Assembly: GCF_016863395.1 (NCBI RefSeq)
Contig: NZ_BOOU01000025.1
Span: 1-55,252 of the forward strand
Length of the DNA stretch: 55,252 nucleotides
Source: Sphaerisporangium rufum
GTDB lineage: Bacteria; Actinomycetota; Actinomycetes; Streptosporangiales; Streptosporangiaceae
Direction: 5' to 3'
Shown here: one piece after another, positions 8,668 through 16,686 of the stretch
Position numbering within the stretch: the stretch's first letter is position 1
Layout: every line of letters begins with the position of its first letter
Notes under the pieces: generated by a model
The model's input: the letters and a program-made list of their open reading frames with translations, nothing else
What the model was told of the DNA's origin: nothing
Database searches by the model: none
Position numbers and translations under genes: made by a program

Positions 8668-9159
8668 TCAGTGGCGGGGCAGATCGACGACGGCGGCCAG
8701 CGGGCGGTCGCGCGTCGCCGGCGGGGCGTCACCGGCGTGCACCACGGCGACCGGGCAGCGCGCGTGGCGCAGGCAGGCCAGCAGCACCGGTCCCAGGTGA
8801 TCGTGGCCGTGCCGGGCGGCGGACCCGAGCACCAGCAAGGTGGCGTCCGCGGTGTGCCGCAGCAGCTCCTTGACCGCGTTGCCCACGATCAGCTCGCGCT
8901 GGATGCGCAGCTCCGGGTGCCGGGACTCCACCCGGTCGATCGCCGCCGCCATGGCGGCGCGGTCGCGGGCGTGCCGGCGGACCTCCTCCTCGCGCCGGTG
9001 ACCGGCGGCGTACGGGGCCTGGGCACAGGTGCGTTCCCAGGCGTGCACCACGACCAGTTCCGCCCCGCGCGTCGCGGCCTCCGCAGCGGCCCACGCCAGC
9101 GCGTCGCACGACTCGGGACGCGCGTCGATGCCGACGACGATCCGTTCCCCGCTCATCAT
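8668..9159 (-). CDS. Single-domain universal stress protein with degenerate ATP signature
   Basis: 163 residues, one Usp domain beginning ERIVVGIDARPES. The usual G-2x-G-9x-G(S/T) segment is altered to GSAARHGHDHLGPVLLACL, so ATP binding is doubtful and it may be a non-nucleotide Usp. Two adjacent ATGs (9159 and 9156) follow GGAAGGAA; either could be used. It lies 97 bp downstream of the flavodoxin-like gene on the same strand and may be cotranscribed with it. Confidence 0.85.
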   Translation of the reverse strand: MMSGERIVVGIDARPESCDALAWAAAEAATRGAELVVVHAWERTCAQAPYAAGHRREEEVRRHARDRAAMAAAIDRVESRHPELRIQRELIVGNAVKELLRHTADATLLVLGSAARHGHDHLGPVLLACLRHARCPVAVVHAGDAPPATRDRPLAAVVDLPRH

Positions 9160-9256
9160 CGTTTCCTTCCCTCGCCGCCCGGGGTGTCCCCGCCCCGGCC
9201 CTCGGGTGCGGCTCTTCCCCGGGCGGCGCGCTTCCCACCCGATCCGGCCCGGATCT

Positions 9257-9802
9257 TCACCGGCCCGCCGTCCACCTGCGGTCGCCCGGCGGGGATGGCC
9301 GTGATCCGCCCGCCGGCCCGGCCAGCTGGTCGCAGATCCGGCCGGCCCACCCGGTGATCCGCTCGCGGTCACGGTGGTCACCGGACATCGATCGGGCCAG
9401 CAGCGCGGCGGCGAATCCGCGCGCGTCCCGGGCCAGCCGGCCACCGAACGTCACGTGCTCCTCGGCCTCCAGGCGGTCCAGCCACCTGCGGGCGCCCGGT
9501 ACCGGCGGGATGTCCCGCTCCGCCGCGGAGCCGTCCAGCGGCCCGCTGCTGAACAGCCAGACCGACCGGGCCCGGAGCGTGGCGGCGTGCCGGCGGGCGA
9601 ACCGGCGGGCATCCCGGTGCCACCGGTTGTTGTAAATCGCGCCGCCGATGACCACCGCGTCGTATCCACGCACGTCAACGACCTGGCTCGCCGGGATGAG
9701 ATCCACCGCCAGTCCCCGGTCGCGCATCGTGCCGGCGATCCATTCGGCGATCTCCGCCGTGGAGCCCCGGCGGGATCCGTACGTCACGAGCATCCGTGCC
9801 AT
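9257..9802 (-). CDS. Flavodoxin-domain protein (HemG-like)
   Basis: 181 residues. The N-terminal MLVTYGSRRGSTAEIAEWIA is the FMN phosphate-binding loop of flavodoxin folds, followed by DAVVIGGAIYNNRWHRDARRF and VWLFSSGPLDGS, which match the menaquinone-dependent protoporphyrinogen oxidase/flavodoxin_5 group. It is probably a cytoplasmic electron carrier or oxidoreductase; a true role in haem synthesis is not shown. The ATG at 9802 has GGAGGT 8 nt upstream. A DosR-like element at 9877-9888 and the neighbouring Usp genes suggest it belongs to the same hypoxia or stress group. Confidence 0.87.
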   Translation of the reverse strand: MARMLVTYGSRRGSTAEIAEWIAGTMRDRGLAVDLIPASQVVDVRGYDAVVIGGAIYNNRWHRDARRFARRHAATLRARSVWLFSSGPLDGSAAERDIPPVPGARRWLDRLEAEEHVTFGGRLARDARGFAAALLARSMSGDHRDRERITGWAGRICDQLAGPAGGSRPSPPGDRRWTAGR

Positions 9803-9876
9803 CGGAAACCACCTCCGCCGCAAGCGTCCCCCGCCGGGCGGGCCGGCGCGTAGAGCCGCACGGCCGCCGGGCCGAT

Positions 9877-9888
9877 GACCAAGGTCCC
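9877..9888 (-). promoter_or_regulatory. DosR-like box upstream of the flavodoxin gene
   Basis: GACCAAGGTCCC (GGGACCTTGGTC on the coding strand), 75-86 bp before the start codon. It shares the GGGACCTT core with the box before the tandem Usp at 8530. Confidence 0.5.
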
Positions 9889-10022
9889 GCGCCGCACGTC
9901 CACCCGCGGGCGGCCACGGGCGGTGCCGGCCCTATATCCGGAAACCCGGCACGCGGACGGCGTCCGGGCCCTCGAGCGGGCGCCTCCCGGCCCCGTGGCA
10001 CGGGCGTCGCGCGCCCGGGGGG

Positions 10023-10958
10023 TCAGGCGGCCCGGCCGGTACCCGAAGAGTCAGGGGAGAACGGGAACGTCACCCCGGTGAGCCGCTCGCTCTCCGCCCA
10101 CAGCCGCCGGGCCGCCTCGGGGTCCTTGGCGCGCGGCGGGACGCGTACCCGGACCGGCGGCCCGTTCATCCCGAAAAGCCGGCCCGGTCCCCAGTAGCCG
10201 CCGTGCTCGGCCGCCGGATCGGTCGCGGCGCGCAGCGTGGTGAGGGCACCCTCCTGCGCCGTCATGGCCAGCCGCGAGGTGAAGAACCGGCCGAGGCCGC
10301 CCGCCGTGCGGGCGAGGTCGGTCGCGGTCCACCCCGGGTGGGCGGCGGTCGCCCGGACCTCGGAGCCGGCGGTGGTGAGGCGGCGGGCGAGTTCCAGCGC
10401 GAACGACATGTTGGCGAGCTTGCTCTGCGCGTAGGCCTGCCAGGCCGCGTACCGGCGGTGTTCCCAGTTGAGGTCGTCGAAGTCGATCCGTCCGATCTTC
10501 TGCATGGAGCTGGACACCACGACGACCCGCGCGTTCGGGGTCCGCTCCAGCAGGGGCAGCAGCCGGCCGGTGAGCGCGAAGTGGCCGAGGTGGTTGGTGC
10601 CGAACTGCAGCTCGAACCCCTGGGCGGTGCGCCCGAGCGGCGGCACCATCACCCCGGCGTTGTTCACCAGCAGGTCGAGCCGGTCGTGATCGGCCTGGAA
10701 GGCGGCGGCGAAGGCGGCCACCGACTCCAGGTCGGCCAGGTCGAGCGGTGCGACCGTGACGGGTTTCGCCGGGCCGGTCACGTTGATCTTCTGGGCCGCC
10801 GCCGCGCCCTTCTCGGCGTTCCGGCAGGCCAGCACCACCTGGGCGCCCTTCGCCGCCAGCATCCGCGCCGTCTCGTACCCGATGCCGGTGTTGGCACCGC
10901 TGACGATGGCGATTCGGCCGGTCTGCGGGGGGATGTCGTCGAACGTCCAGTTCGCCAT
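10023..10958 (-). CDS. Short-chain dehydrogenase/reductase
   Basis: 311 residues, Rossmann-fold NAD(P) oxidoreductase of the retinol dehydrogenase/WW-oxidoreductase-like SDR group. Visible: cofactor motif GANTGIG at residues 21-27, NNAG at 99-102, active-site Ser in VVVSSSMQ, and YAQSK (Tyr176, Lys180). The ATG at 10958 has AGGAGT 6 nt upstream. It lies 105 bp downstream of the coiled-coil gene on the same strand, so an operon is possible. Substrate is not predictable. Confidence 0.92.
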   Translation of the reverse strand: MANWTFDDIPPQTGRIAIVSGANTGIGYETARMLAAKGAQVVLACRNAEKGAAAAQKINVTGPAKPVTVAPLDLADLESVAAFAAAFQADHDRLDLLVNNAGVMVPPLGRTAQGFELQFGTNHLGHFALTGRLLPLLERTPNARVVVVSSSMQKIGRIDFDDLNWEHRRYAAWQAYAQSKLANMSFALELARRLTTAGSEVRATAAHPGWTATDLARTAGGLGRFFTSRLAMTAQEGALTTLRAATDPAAEHGGYWGPGRLFGMNGPPVRVRVPPRAKDPEAARRLWAESERLTGVTFPFSPDSSGTGRAA

Positions 10959-11063
10959 GCGTCGACTCCTTGCCAGGGCCTCAGTGCGCTGCGACGAACT
11001 TGGCGCATTCCAGCTATTGCGGCAAATAGCATGATTTGCCCGGCTGTCCGGCCGGTACACCGG

Positions 11064-12053
11064 TCAGGGCGCCCGGTGCCGGTCGGCGGCGCGGCGGCGG
11101 GCCTCGGCGGCCCGGCGGGCGGCGCGCTCGCGTTCCCGTCCGGCCACCCGCAGCCGGGTGGCGGCCGACTCCTCGCGGGAGACGGCGGCGGCGAGGTCCC
11201 GGCGCAGCCGCTCGGATTCCGCCACGGCGGCATCGTGCTCACCCTGCGCGGTGGCCAGCTCGGCCTCCCACTCGACCAGCGCGCTCTCGGCCTCGCGCGC
11301 CGCGGTGGCGGCCTCTTCGGCCCGGCGGCGCCGGCGCTCGGCCTCCTCCTCGGCCCGCCGCCGCGCCGCCTCCTCCGCCCGCCGGCGGGCCGCCTCCTTC
11401 TCCGCCGCCCGGCGCCGTGCCGTCGCAGTGCGATCACCGGTCGTGCCACTCCGGGTCGTGCCACTCCGGGTCGTGCGGCCCCCGGTCGTGCCGTCGCCGG
11501 TCGTACCCGTGGCGGTGGCACCGCCGGCATTGCCGCCGCCGGCGGCGGGTGGTGGTGCGTCCGGGGCCAGGAAGCCGGCCGGGCCGAAGCCGGCGTGGGC
11601 CCGCGGCGCGGCCAGCCGGCCGGCCCGTACCTCGGCGGCGACGTCCGGATCGGTGGTGGCCGCGAGCAGGGTGTCGGCCACCTCGCGCAGCGCCGGCTCG
11701 CGCAGCGGGCGCCCGGCCGCCGCCGCCAGCGCACCGGTCGCGCGCACCAGGCGGGTGACGAGATCGGCACGCCGCTGGTCCAGCGCGGCGACCCCGGTGC
11801 CCGACTCCCAGGCCGCGCGCAGCTCGGCGCCGAGGTCGAGCAGCTCGGCCAGCTGCGCCGGCTCGCCCGGCCCGGAACGGGCCAGCCGGTTCACCGCCCA
11901 GGCCGACACGGTCGGTCGCCGCAGCGCGCCGATGCGGCGGGCGAGCTCCGCGTCGCCCGCCTTCCGGGCCTCGGTGGCCAGCGCCTTGCGCCGTTCGACG
12001 AAACGCTCCGGCTCGATCCCGTACAGCTCGCCGGCCGCGGCGGACAGGTCCAC
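11064..12053 (-). CDS. Conserved actinobacterial coiled-coil protein, unknown function
   Basis: 329 residues. The N-terminal domain (about 1-125) contains FVERRKALATEARKAGD and LRRPTVSAWAVNRLAR, a pattern I associate with conserved hypothetical proteins of actinomycetes. A Gly/Thr-rich linker built from near-repeats of GTTRS follows (about residues 180-205), then a long Ala/Arg/Glu coiled coil (about 210-329). No signal peptide or membrane segment. The GTG at 12053 is preferred because AAGGAG lies 6 nt upstream; the next GTG upstream (12059) overlaps that site. Possibly nucleoid- or cytoskeleton-associated, but this is a guess. Confidence 0.75.
   Translation of the reverse strand: MDLSAAAGELYGIEPERFVERRKALATEARKAGDAELARRIGALRRPTVSAWAVNRLARSGPGEPAQLAELLDLGAELRAAWESGTGVAALDQRRADLVTRLVRATGALAAAAGRPLREPALREVADTLLAATTDPDVAAEVRAGRLAAPRAHAGFGPAGFLAPDAPPPAAGGGNAGGATATGTTGDGTTGGRTTRSGTTRSGTTGDRTATARRRAAEKEAARRRAEEAARRRAEEEAERRRRRAEEAATAAREAESALVEWEAELATAQGEHDAAVAESERLRRDLAAAVSREESAATRLRVAGRERERAARRAAEARRRAADRHRAP
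11439..11510. repeat. Degenerate 15-bp tandem repeat inside the coiled-coil gene
   Basis: Unit GGTCGTGCCACTCCG occurs twice perfectly and then in degenerate copies, encoding the GTTRS-type linker. The period is a multiple of three, so copy-number change would keep the frame. Confidence 0.7.
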
Positions 12054-12257
12054 ACCCACTCCTTACCCGAAGCGGTGGCGGCGCCCGGCACCGCGCGGCG
12101 CCACCGCCAGGATACGGCGGCCCCCGGACCGCGGATCAAGCCTCCACCGTGCGGTGGTGAGGAGTGGGCGGTGCCGGGCGGGTAGGCATGTGGGTGGGCG
12201 CGCCGATCATGCCGGTCGGCGGGCCGGCCGTTCCCGACCTCTGAGGAGGAGACCGTG

Positions 12258-12590
12258 ATGGAGAAGTTCTCCCTCATCGCCACCGGACGCACCGTGCTGG
12301 AGCGCGCGGCGGCGGGTTCCGCCGGGCACGCCGCCGAGACGGTGGTGGGCGGCCACGAACGGGAGCTGCGGCAGACGGTGATCGGTATCACCGCGGGCGG
12401 CGAGCTCGGCGAGCACGACAACCGGGGAGAGGCGACGCTGCAGGTGCTGCAGGGCCGGGTGCGGCTGGTCGCCGGCGACGTCTCCTGGGACCTGCTGGCC
12501 GGGGACCTGCTGATCATCCCGCCGGCCCGGCACCGGGTGGAGGCGGTGGAGGACGCGGTCCTGCTGCTCAGCTTCGCCCATTCCCGCTAG
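12258..12590 (+). CDS. Small cupin-domain protein
   Basis: 110 residues forming one cupin barrel, with motif 1-like GGELGEHDNRGEATLQVLQGRVRL and motif 2-like LLAGDLLIIPPARHRVEAVEDAVLLLSF. Only part of the usual metal-ligand set is obvious (His in GEHDN, Glu in GEATL, His in ARHRV). ATG 12258 lies 7 nt after GAGGAGGA; a GTG three bases earlier is the alternative. It is 81 bp upstream of an ion transporter and CBS gene, all rightward, so it may sense or buffer a small ligand for them. Confidence 0.85.
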   Translation: MEKFSLIATGRTVLERAAAGSAGHAAETVVGGHERELRQTVIGITAGGELGEHDNRGEATLQVLQGRVRLVAGDVSWDLLAGDLLIIPPARHRVEAVEDAVLLLSFAHSR

Positions 12591-12671
12591 GGTGCTGCTT
12601 GGTGTGCCGGGAAGTCTGGTCGGCGATGGGGGCGTTCGTGCCCTTCGTCCGTCTTGCCAGGAGGTATGCCG

Positions 12672-13952
12672 GTGACCGCGATCGCGGCCGTTGTGATCTT
12701 TGTCGGGGCCTATGTCCTCATCGCCACCGAACGGATCCACCGGACGGCCGCCGCGCTCGGCGGCGCCGGGCTGCTGCTGCTGATCCACGCCACCGACGGC
12801 GGCGCCGCGTTCTTCTCCGAGCACTCCGGCATCGACTGGAACGTCATCTTCCTGCTGCTCGGCATGATGATCATCGTCGGCGTGCTGAAGCGGACCGGCG
12901 TGTTCGAGTACGTGGCGATCTGGGCGGCCAAGCGGGCCCGCGGCCGGCCGTTCCGGCTGATGGTGATGCTGGTCGTCATCACCGCGCTGGCCTCCGCGCT
13001 GCTGGACAACGTGACCACCGTGCTGCTGATCGCCCCGGTCACCTTCCTGGTGTGCGACCGGCTGTCGCTGCCGGTGGCGCCGTTCCTGATCGCCGAGGTG
13101 CTGGCGTCGAACATCGGCGGCACCGCGACGCTGGTCGGCGACCCGCCGAACATCATCATCGCCAGCCGGGCCGGGCTCTCGTTCAACGACTTCCTGGTGC
13201 ACCTGGCCCCGCTGGTCGTGGTGCTGCTGGTCGTCTTCATCGGCATGTGCCGGTGGCTGTTCCGGTCGGCGTTCACCTATGACGAGCGGCTGGCCGCCGA
13301 GATCATGACCCTGAACGAGCGGGAGGCCATCCAGGACCGGCGGCTGCTGTGGCAGAGCCTCGCCGTGCTGGCCGTGGTCATCGTCGCCTTCGTGCTGCAC
13401 CCGGTGCTGCACTACGAGCCGGCCGTCGTGGCGCTGCTCGGCGCCGGTCTGCTGGTCGCCGCGACCCGGGTCACGGTCGAGGACGCGCTGGAGGACGTCG
13501 AGTGGGCGACCCTGGTCTTCTTCATGGGCCTGTTCGTCATGGTCGGCGCGCTGGTGGAGACCGGGGTGATCGGGACGGTGTCCCAGGCCGCCACCTCGGC
13601 CACCGAAGGCCGGCTCGGGCTCACCACGATGGGCCTGCTGTGGGGCTCGGCCGGGCTGTCGGCCATCGTGGACAACATCCCCTACGTCGCCACCATGAGC
13701 CCGATCGTCGCCGACCTGGTCAAGGCGGGCGGGCCGCAGGCCGACGTGCTGTGGTGGGCGCTCGCGCTGGGCGCCGACCTCGGCGGCAACGCGACCGCGG
13801 TCGGCGCCTCGGCCAACGTGGTCGTGCTCGGCATCGCCGCCCGCAACGGCCGGCCGATCAGCTTCTGGGAGTTCACCAAGTACGGTCTGGTGGTGACCGT
13901 GGTGACGGTCGCCCTCGCCGTGCCCTATCTGTGGTTCCGCTATCTCGCCTAG
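12672..13952 (+). CDS. ArsB/NhaD-superfamily membrane transporter
   Basis: 426-residue polytopic inner-membrane protein of the ion transporter (IT) superfamily, which covers arsenite, Na+/H+ and citrate-type carriers. It shows the family signature [16 protein letters not shown] at residues 147-162 and its inverted-repeat partner [18 protein letters not shown] in the second half; many hydrophobic helices fill the rest. AGGAGG at 12659-12664 lies 7 nt before the GTG at 12672 and only 1 nt before an in-frame ATG, so GTG is the better start. The CBS-domain gene 31 bp downstream may be its regulatory partner. Substrate is uncertain. Confidence 0.9.
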   Translation: MTAIAAVVIFVGAYVLIATERIHRTAAALGGAGLLLLIHATDGGAAFFSEHSGIDWNVIFLLLGMMIIVGVLKRTGVFEYVAIWAAKRARGRPFRLMVMLVVITALASALLDNVTTVLLIAPVTFLVCDRLSLPVAPFLIAEVLASNIGGTATLVGDPPNIIIASRAGLSFNDFLVHLAPLVVVLLVVFIGMCRWLFRSAFTYDERLAAEIMTLNEREAIQDRRLLWQSLAVLAVVIVAFVLHPVLHYEPAVVALLGAGLLVAATRVTVEDALEDVEWATLVFFMGLFVMVGALVETGVIGTVSQAATSATEGRLGLTTMGLLWGSAGLSAIVDNIPYVATMSPIVADLVKAGGPQADVLWWALALGADLGGNATAVGASANVVVLGIAARNGRPISFWEFTKYGLVVTVVTVALAVPYLWFRYLA

Positions 13953-13983
13953 CCCGGCGTCCCACGGCCGAAGGAGGCCCCCG

Positions 13984-14430
13984 GTGCATGCCCGTGATCT
14001 CGTCGCCGAGTTCCCCACCGTCACGGCGGACACCCCCGCCGTCGAGGCGGCCCGCCTGCTCGCCGAGCAGCGCCTGCCCGGGCTGATCGTCGTGGACGGC
14101 GGCGGGCGGCCGCTGTCGGTGCTGCCCGGCACCCAGGTGCTGCGGCTGGCCGTACCGCGGTACTGCCAGGACGACCCGGCGCTCGCCCGGGTGGTGGACG
14201 AGGGGCACGCCGACCGGTTCGTCCGCGCGCTCGGCGGCCGGACCGTCCGCGAGTGCCTGCCCGACCAGCCGCGCGAGCTGCCGATCACCGACCCGGGCGC
14301 CACCGCGCTGGAGATCGCCGCGCTGATGGCGCGCACCCGCAGCCCGCTGGTCGCCGTGGTGGAGGCGGACGGCCGGCTGCTCGGCGCGGTCACCCTACAG
14401 GACCTGCTGGGCCGCGCCCTGGAGGCGTGA
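13984..14430 (+). CDS. CBS-domain pair protein
   Basis: 148 residues holding two CBS motifs: residues about 1-55 (ARDLVAEFPTVTADTPAVEAARLLAEQRLPGLIVVDGGG region) and about 90-145 (VRECLPDQ onward to LLGAVTLQDLLGRALE). CBS pairs bind adenine nucleotides and often gate membrane transporters. GTG 13984 has AAGGAGG 6 nt upstream. The gene follows the ArsB/NhaD-type transporter by 31 bp, so it is most simply a separate regulatory subunit for it. Confidence 0.9.
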   Translation: MHARDLVAEFPTVTADTPAVEAARLLAEQRLPGLIVVDGGGRPLSVLPGTQVLRLAVPRYCQDDPALARVVDEGHADRFVRALGGRTVRECLPDQPRELPITDPGATALEIAALMARTRSPLVAVVEADGRLLGAVTLQDLLGRALEA

Positions 14431-14437
14431 CCCGCGC

Positions 14438-14470
14438 CGTCCCCGGCCGGACGTGCGCCGGCCAGGGACG
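14438..14470 (+). terminator. Hairpin after the CBS gene
   Basis: Arms 14438-14448 and 14460-14470 pair over 11 positions with one mismatch. The right arm overlaps the first of three tandem 10-bp repeats. Confidence 0.55.
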
Positions 14471-14490
14471 GCCAGGGACGGCCAGGGACG
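14461..14490. repeat. Three perfect tandem copies of a 10-bp unit
   Basis: GCCAGGGACG three times in a row between two convergent operons. Each copy could pair with the left arm of the preceding hairpin, giving alternative stems. Confidence 0.8.
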
Positions 14491-14498
14491 CGGCCGGG

Positions 14499-15602
14499 TC
14501 AGATCAGGGTGGCCTGGTAGGGGTCCCAGCCGGCCGGCAGCGGCTCGGGGACGCGGGGGGTGCCGGCCAGCGGGCGGAACTCGCCCGCCTCGGCCGCGTC
14601 GCTGATCGCGGCCATGCCCTCCAGCACGTGCTGGGCGAGCGTCCCGTCGGTGCGGTGCGGCACGCCGGCCCGCACCGACCTGGCCATGTCCAGCACGCCG
14701 AGGCCGCGGCCGGCCGTGGTGCCCTCCACCGGCAGCTCGCGCCAGTCGCCGTCGGCGCGCCCGCGCACCCGCAGCGGGCCCTCGAAGGTGTTGGGGTCGG
14801 GCAGCGACAGCACTCCCTCGGTGCCCAGGATGTCGATGCTGGTCACCACCGCCGGGGAGTCGAAGCTGAACGTCGCCGAGGCGCTCGGCCCGGCGGCGTA
14901 GTCGATCAGCGCCATGACGTGCGTCGGCACCTCGACCGTGAAGGTGGTGCCGCCCTTGGGCCCGGAGCCGACCACCCGGGTGGCGCGCGCCTGCCGCGCG
15001 GTCGCCGCGACCTTCGCCATCGGCCCGAGCATCGTGACCAGCGCGGTCAGGTAGTAGGGGCCGACGTCGAAGAGCGGCCCGGCGCCATGCTGGAAGAGGA
15101 ACTCCGGGCTCGGATGCCACGACTCGGGTCCCGGGTTCTGCATGACCGCCGTCGCGGCCACCGGGGTGCCGATCGCACCGGAGGACAGGGCGCGCCGCGC
15201 CGACTGCAGGCCGGCGCCGAGGAAGGTGTCGGGGGCGCTGCCGATCCGCAGCGACCGCCGGCCCGCCTCGGCGAGCAGCGCCTCGCCCTCCTTGGGGGAC
15301 AGGGCCAGCGGCTTCTCGCCGTACACGTGCTTGCCCGCGCGTAGCGCCTCGGTGGCCACCTCGACGTGCGCGCGCGGGACGGTCAGGTTGACGACGATCT
15401 CCACCTCGGGGACCGCCAGCACCGCGGCGAGGTCGCCGGCCACCGGCACCCCGTGCTCGGCGGCCTTGGCCCGCGCGCGGGGTTCGTCCAGGTCGGCGAT
15501 GCCGAGCACCCGCACGTCGGGGAAGGCGGTGAGGTTGCGCAGGTAGGCGTCGCTGATCGCGCCGGCGCCGACCAGCGCGACGCCGACCGGGCCGGCCGTC
15601 AC
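14499..15602 (-). CDS. Gfo/Idh/MocA-family oxidoreductase
   Basis: 367-residue NAD(P)-dependent sugar or inositol dehydrogenase type. The N-terminal Rossmann motif is VALVGAGAISDAYLRNL, with the catalytic-region EKPLALSPKEGEALL at about residues 93-107 and the C-terminal alpha/beta domain including HPSPEFLFQHGAGPLFDVGPYYL. The GTG start overlaps the stop of the upstream sugar isomerase (GTGA), and GGAGG lies 4 nt upstream. The pair probably processes a carbohydrate; the substrate is not predictable. Confidence 0.92.
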   Translation of the reverse strand: MTAGPVGVALVGAGAISDAYLRNLTAFPDVRVLGIADLDEPRARAKAAEHGVPVAGDLAAVLAVPEVEIVVNLTVPRAHVEVATEALRAGKHVYGEKPLALSPKEGEALLAEAGRRSLRIGSAPDTFLGAGLQSARRALSSGAIGTPVAATAVMQNPGPESWHPSPEFLFQHGAGPLFDVGPYYLTALVTMLGPMAKVAATARQARATRVVGSGPKGGTTFTVEVPTHVMALIDYAAGPSASATFSFDSPAVVTSIDILGTEGVLSLPDPNTFEGPLRVRGRADGDWRELPVEGTTAGRGLGVLDMARSVRAGVPHRTDGTLAQHVLEGMAAISDAAEAGEFRPLAGTPRVPEPLPAGWDPYQATLI

Positions 15603-16342
15603 GCCGCCTCCAGCCCGGCCAGGTGGGCGTGGCTGCGCGCCAGCGCGTCCACCACGTCGGTGGCGCACTCGTCCAGTTCGACGATCCGCCAGGCGCCCGG
15701 CGCGGCGGCCAGGATGTCCGGCACCGGCATGACGCCCTCGCCGACCGCGGTGTGCGGCTCGCCTTTCACACCGGGACCGTCCTTGACGTGCAGGGCGAGG
15801 ACGCGGTCGCCGAGCCGCCGCAGCAGGGCGGGGGCGTCCGCGCCGCCGACGGTGGCCCAGTAGGTGTCGATCTCCAGGAAGACCTCGGGGGCGAGCAGCC
15901 CGGCGAGCGCCTCGATGGCGTGGACGCCGTCGATCCGCGGCTCGATCTCCCACCAATGGTTGTGGTAGCCGAGCCGCAGGCCGTACCGCGCGGCCTGTTC
16001 GGCCAGCCCGTTGAGCAGGTCGGCGGCGCGGGCCACCCCGTCGCGGGTGGTGAAGTCCTCCTCCGGGATGCCGGCCGGCACGATGACCAGGCCGGCGCCG
16101 ATGGCGGCCACCGCGTCCAGCACCCGGGCGGGCTCCTGGCCGAGCAGCGCGGAGGCGTGGGTGGCGGGTACCAGCAGGCCGAGGTCGGCGGTCACCCGCC
16201 GGAACCCCTCGGGGTCGTCGAGCGGGTCGTACGGCTCGACCGCGCCGTAGCCGATCTCCGCTATCCGGGTCAGGACCTTGTCGCGCTCGGACCGCATCCG
16301 GTCGCGGACCGAGTAGAGCTGTACACCGAGCGGCTTCACCAT
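15599..16342 (-). CDS. Sugar phosphate isomerase/epimerase (xylose isomerase-like TIM barrel)
   Basis: 247 residues, TIM barrel of the AP-endonuclease-2/xylose isomerase-like family. Characteristic pieces: LGVQLYSVRDRM at the N-terminus, GYHNHWWEIEP in the middle and LEIDTYWATVGG, LALHVKDG, VELDE towards the end, where metal-binding Glu, Asp and His residues of the family sit. The ATG at 16342 has AGGAGGA about 10 nt upstream. It is first in an operon with a Gfo/Idh/MocA dehydrogenase, a common pairing in sugar or inositol breakdown. Confidence 0.9.
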   Translation of the reverse strand: MVKPLGVQLYSVRDRMRSERDKVLTRIAEIGYGAVEPYDPLDDPEGFRRVTADLGLLVPATHASALLGQEPARVLDAVAAIGAGLVIVPAGIPEEDFTTRDGVARAADLLNGLAEQAARYGLRLGYHNHWWEIEPRIDGVHAIEALAGLLAPEVFLEIDTYWATVGGADAPALLRRLGDRVLALHVKDGPGVKGEPHTAVGEGVMPVPDILAAAPGAWRIVELDECATDVVDALARSHAHLAGLEAA

Positions 16343-16414
16343 GAGGTACGGATCCTCCTGCGCCTGTCGCGGAGCCCACCGGGCACCGCGGCCCCCGATG
16401 ATCTCCCTTACTCT

Positions 16415-16446
16415 CGCTTAAACGGTAAAGCGTGATAAAGGTAAAG
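16415..16446 (-). promoter_or_regulatory. AT-rich operator-like region upstream of the sugar isomerase operon
   Basis: Inverted repeat CGCTT-N8-AAGCG (16415-16432) overlaps a direct repeat of GGTAAAG (16424-16430 and 16440-16446, 16 bp apart). The AT content is far above the surroundings. It lies 73-104 bp before the operon start and suits a sugar-responsive repressor, which is not encoded nearby. Confidence 0.45.
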
Positions 16447-16686
16447 ACAATGGCTTATTTCCGGTTACAAGTGGGTATCCAGGGCCGCTCCACCCGACCT
16501 CCCGGACCGTGCGGCGAGCGGCCGGGAAGCCGCCCGCATGCTCGGCCGGATGGTCCCGCGACCGCCACATCTCCTCTTCCGGCTCGCCGCGCCGCGCAGG
16601 CGGTGCGGTAGGTGCGGAGCCCGCCGCCGGTGTGAGCCATCTCTCGCGCCATCGTCGTGGCGTGGCGGCCCGGGGAGGTCGACCAT

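Noticed and set aside
14461-14490. Three 10-bp repeats as a plasmid-type iteron origin
   Set aside because: No replication gene nearby and the repeats overlap a terminator hairpin; simple slippage is enough.
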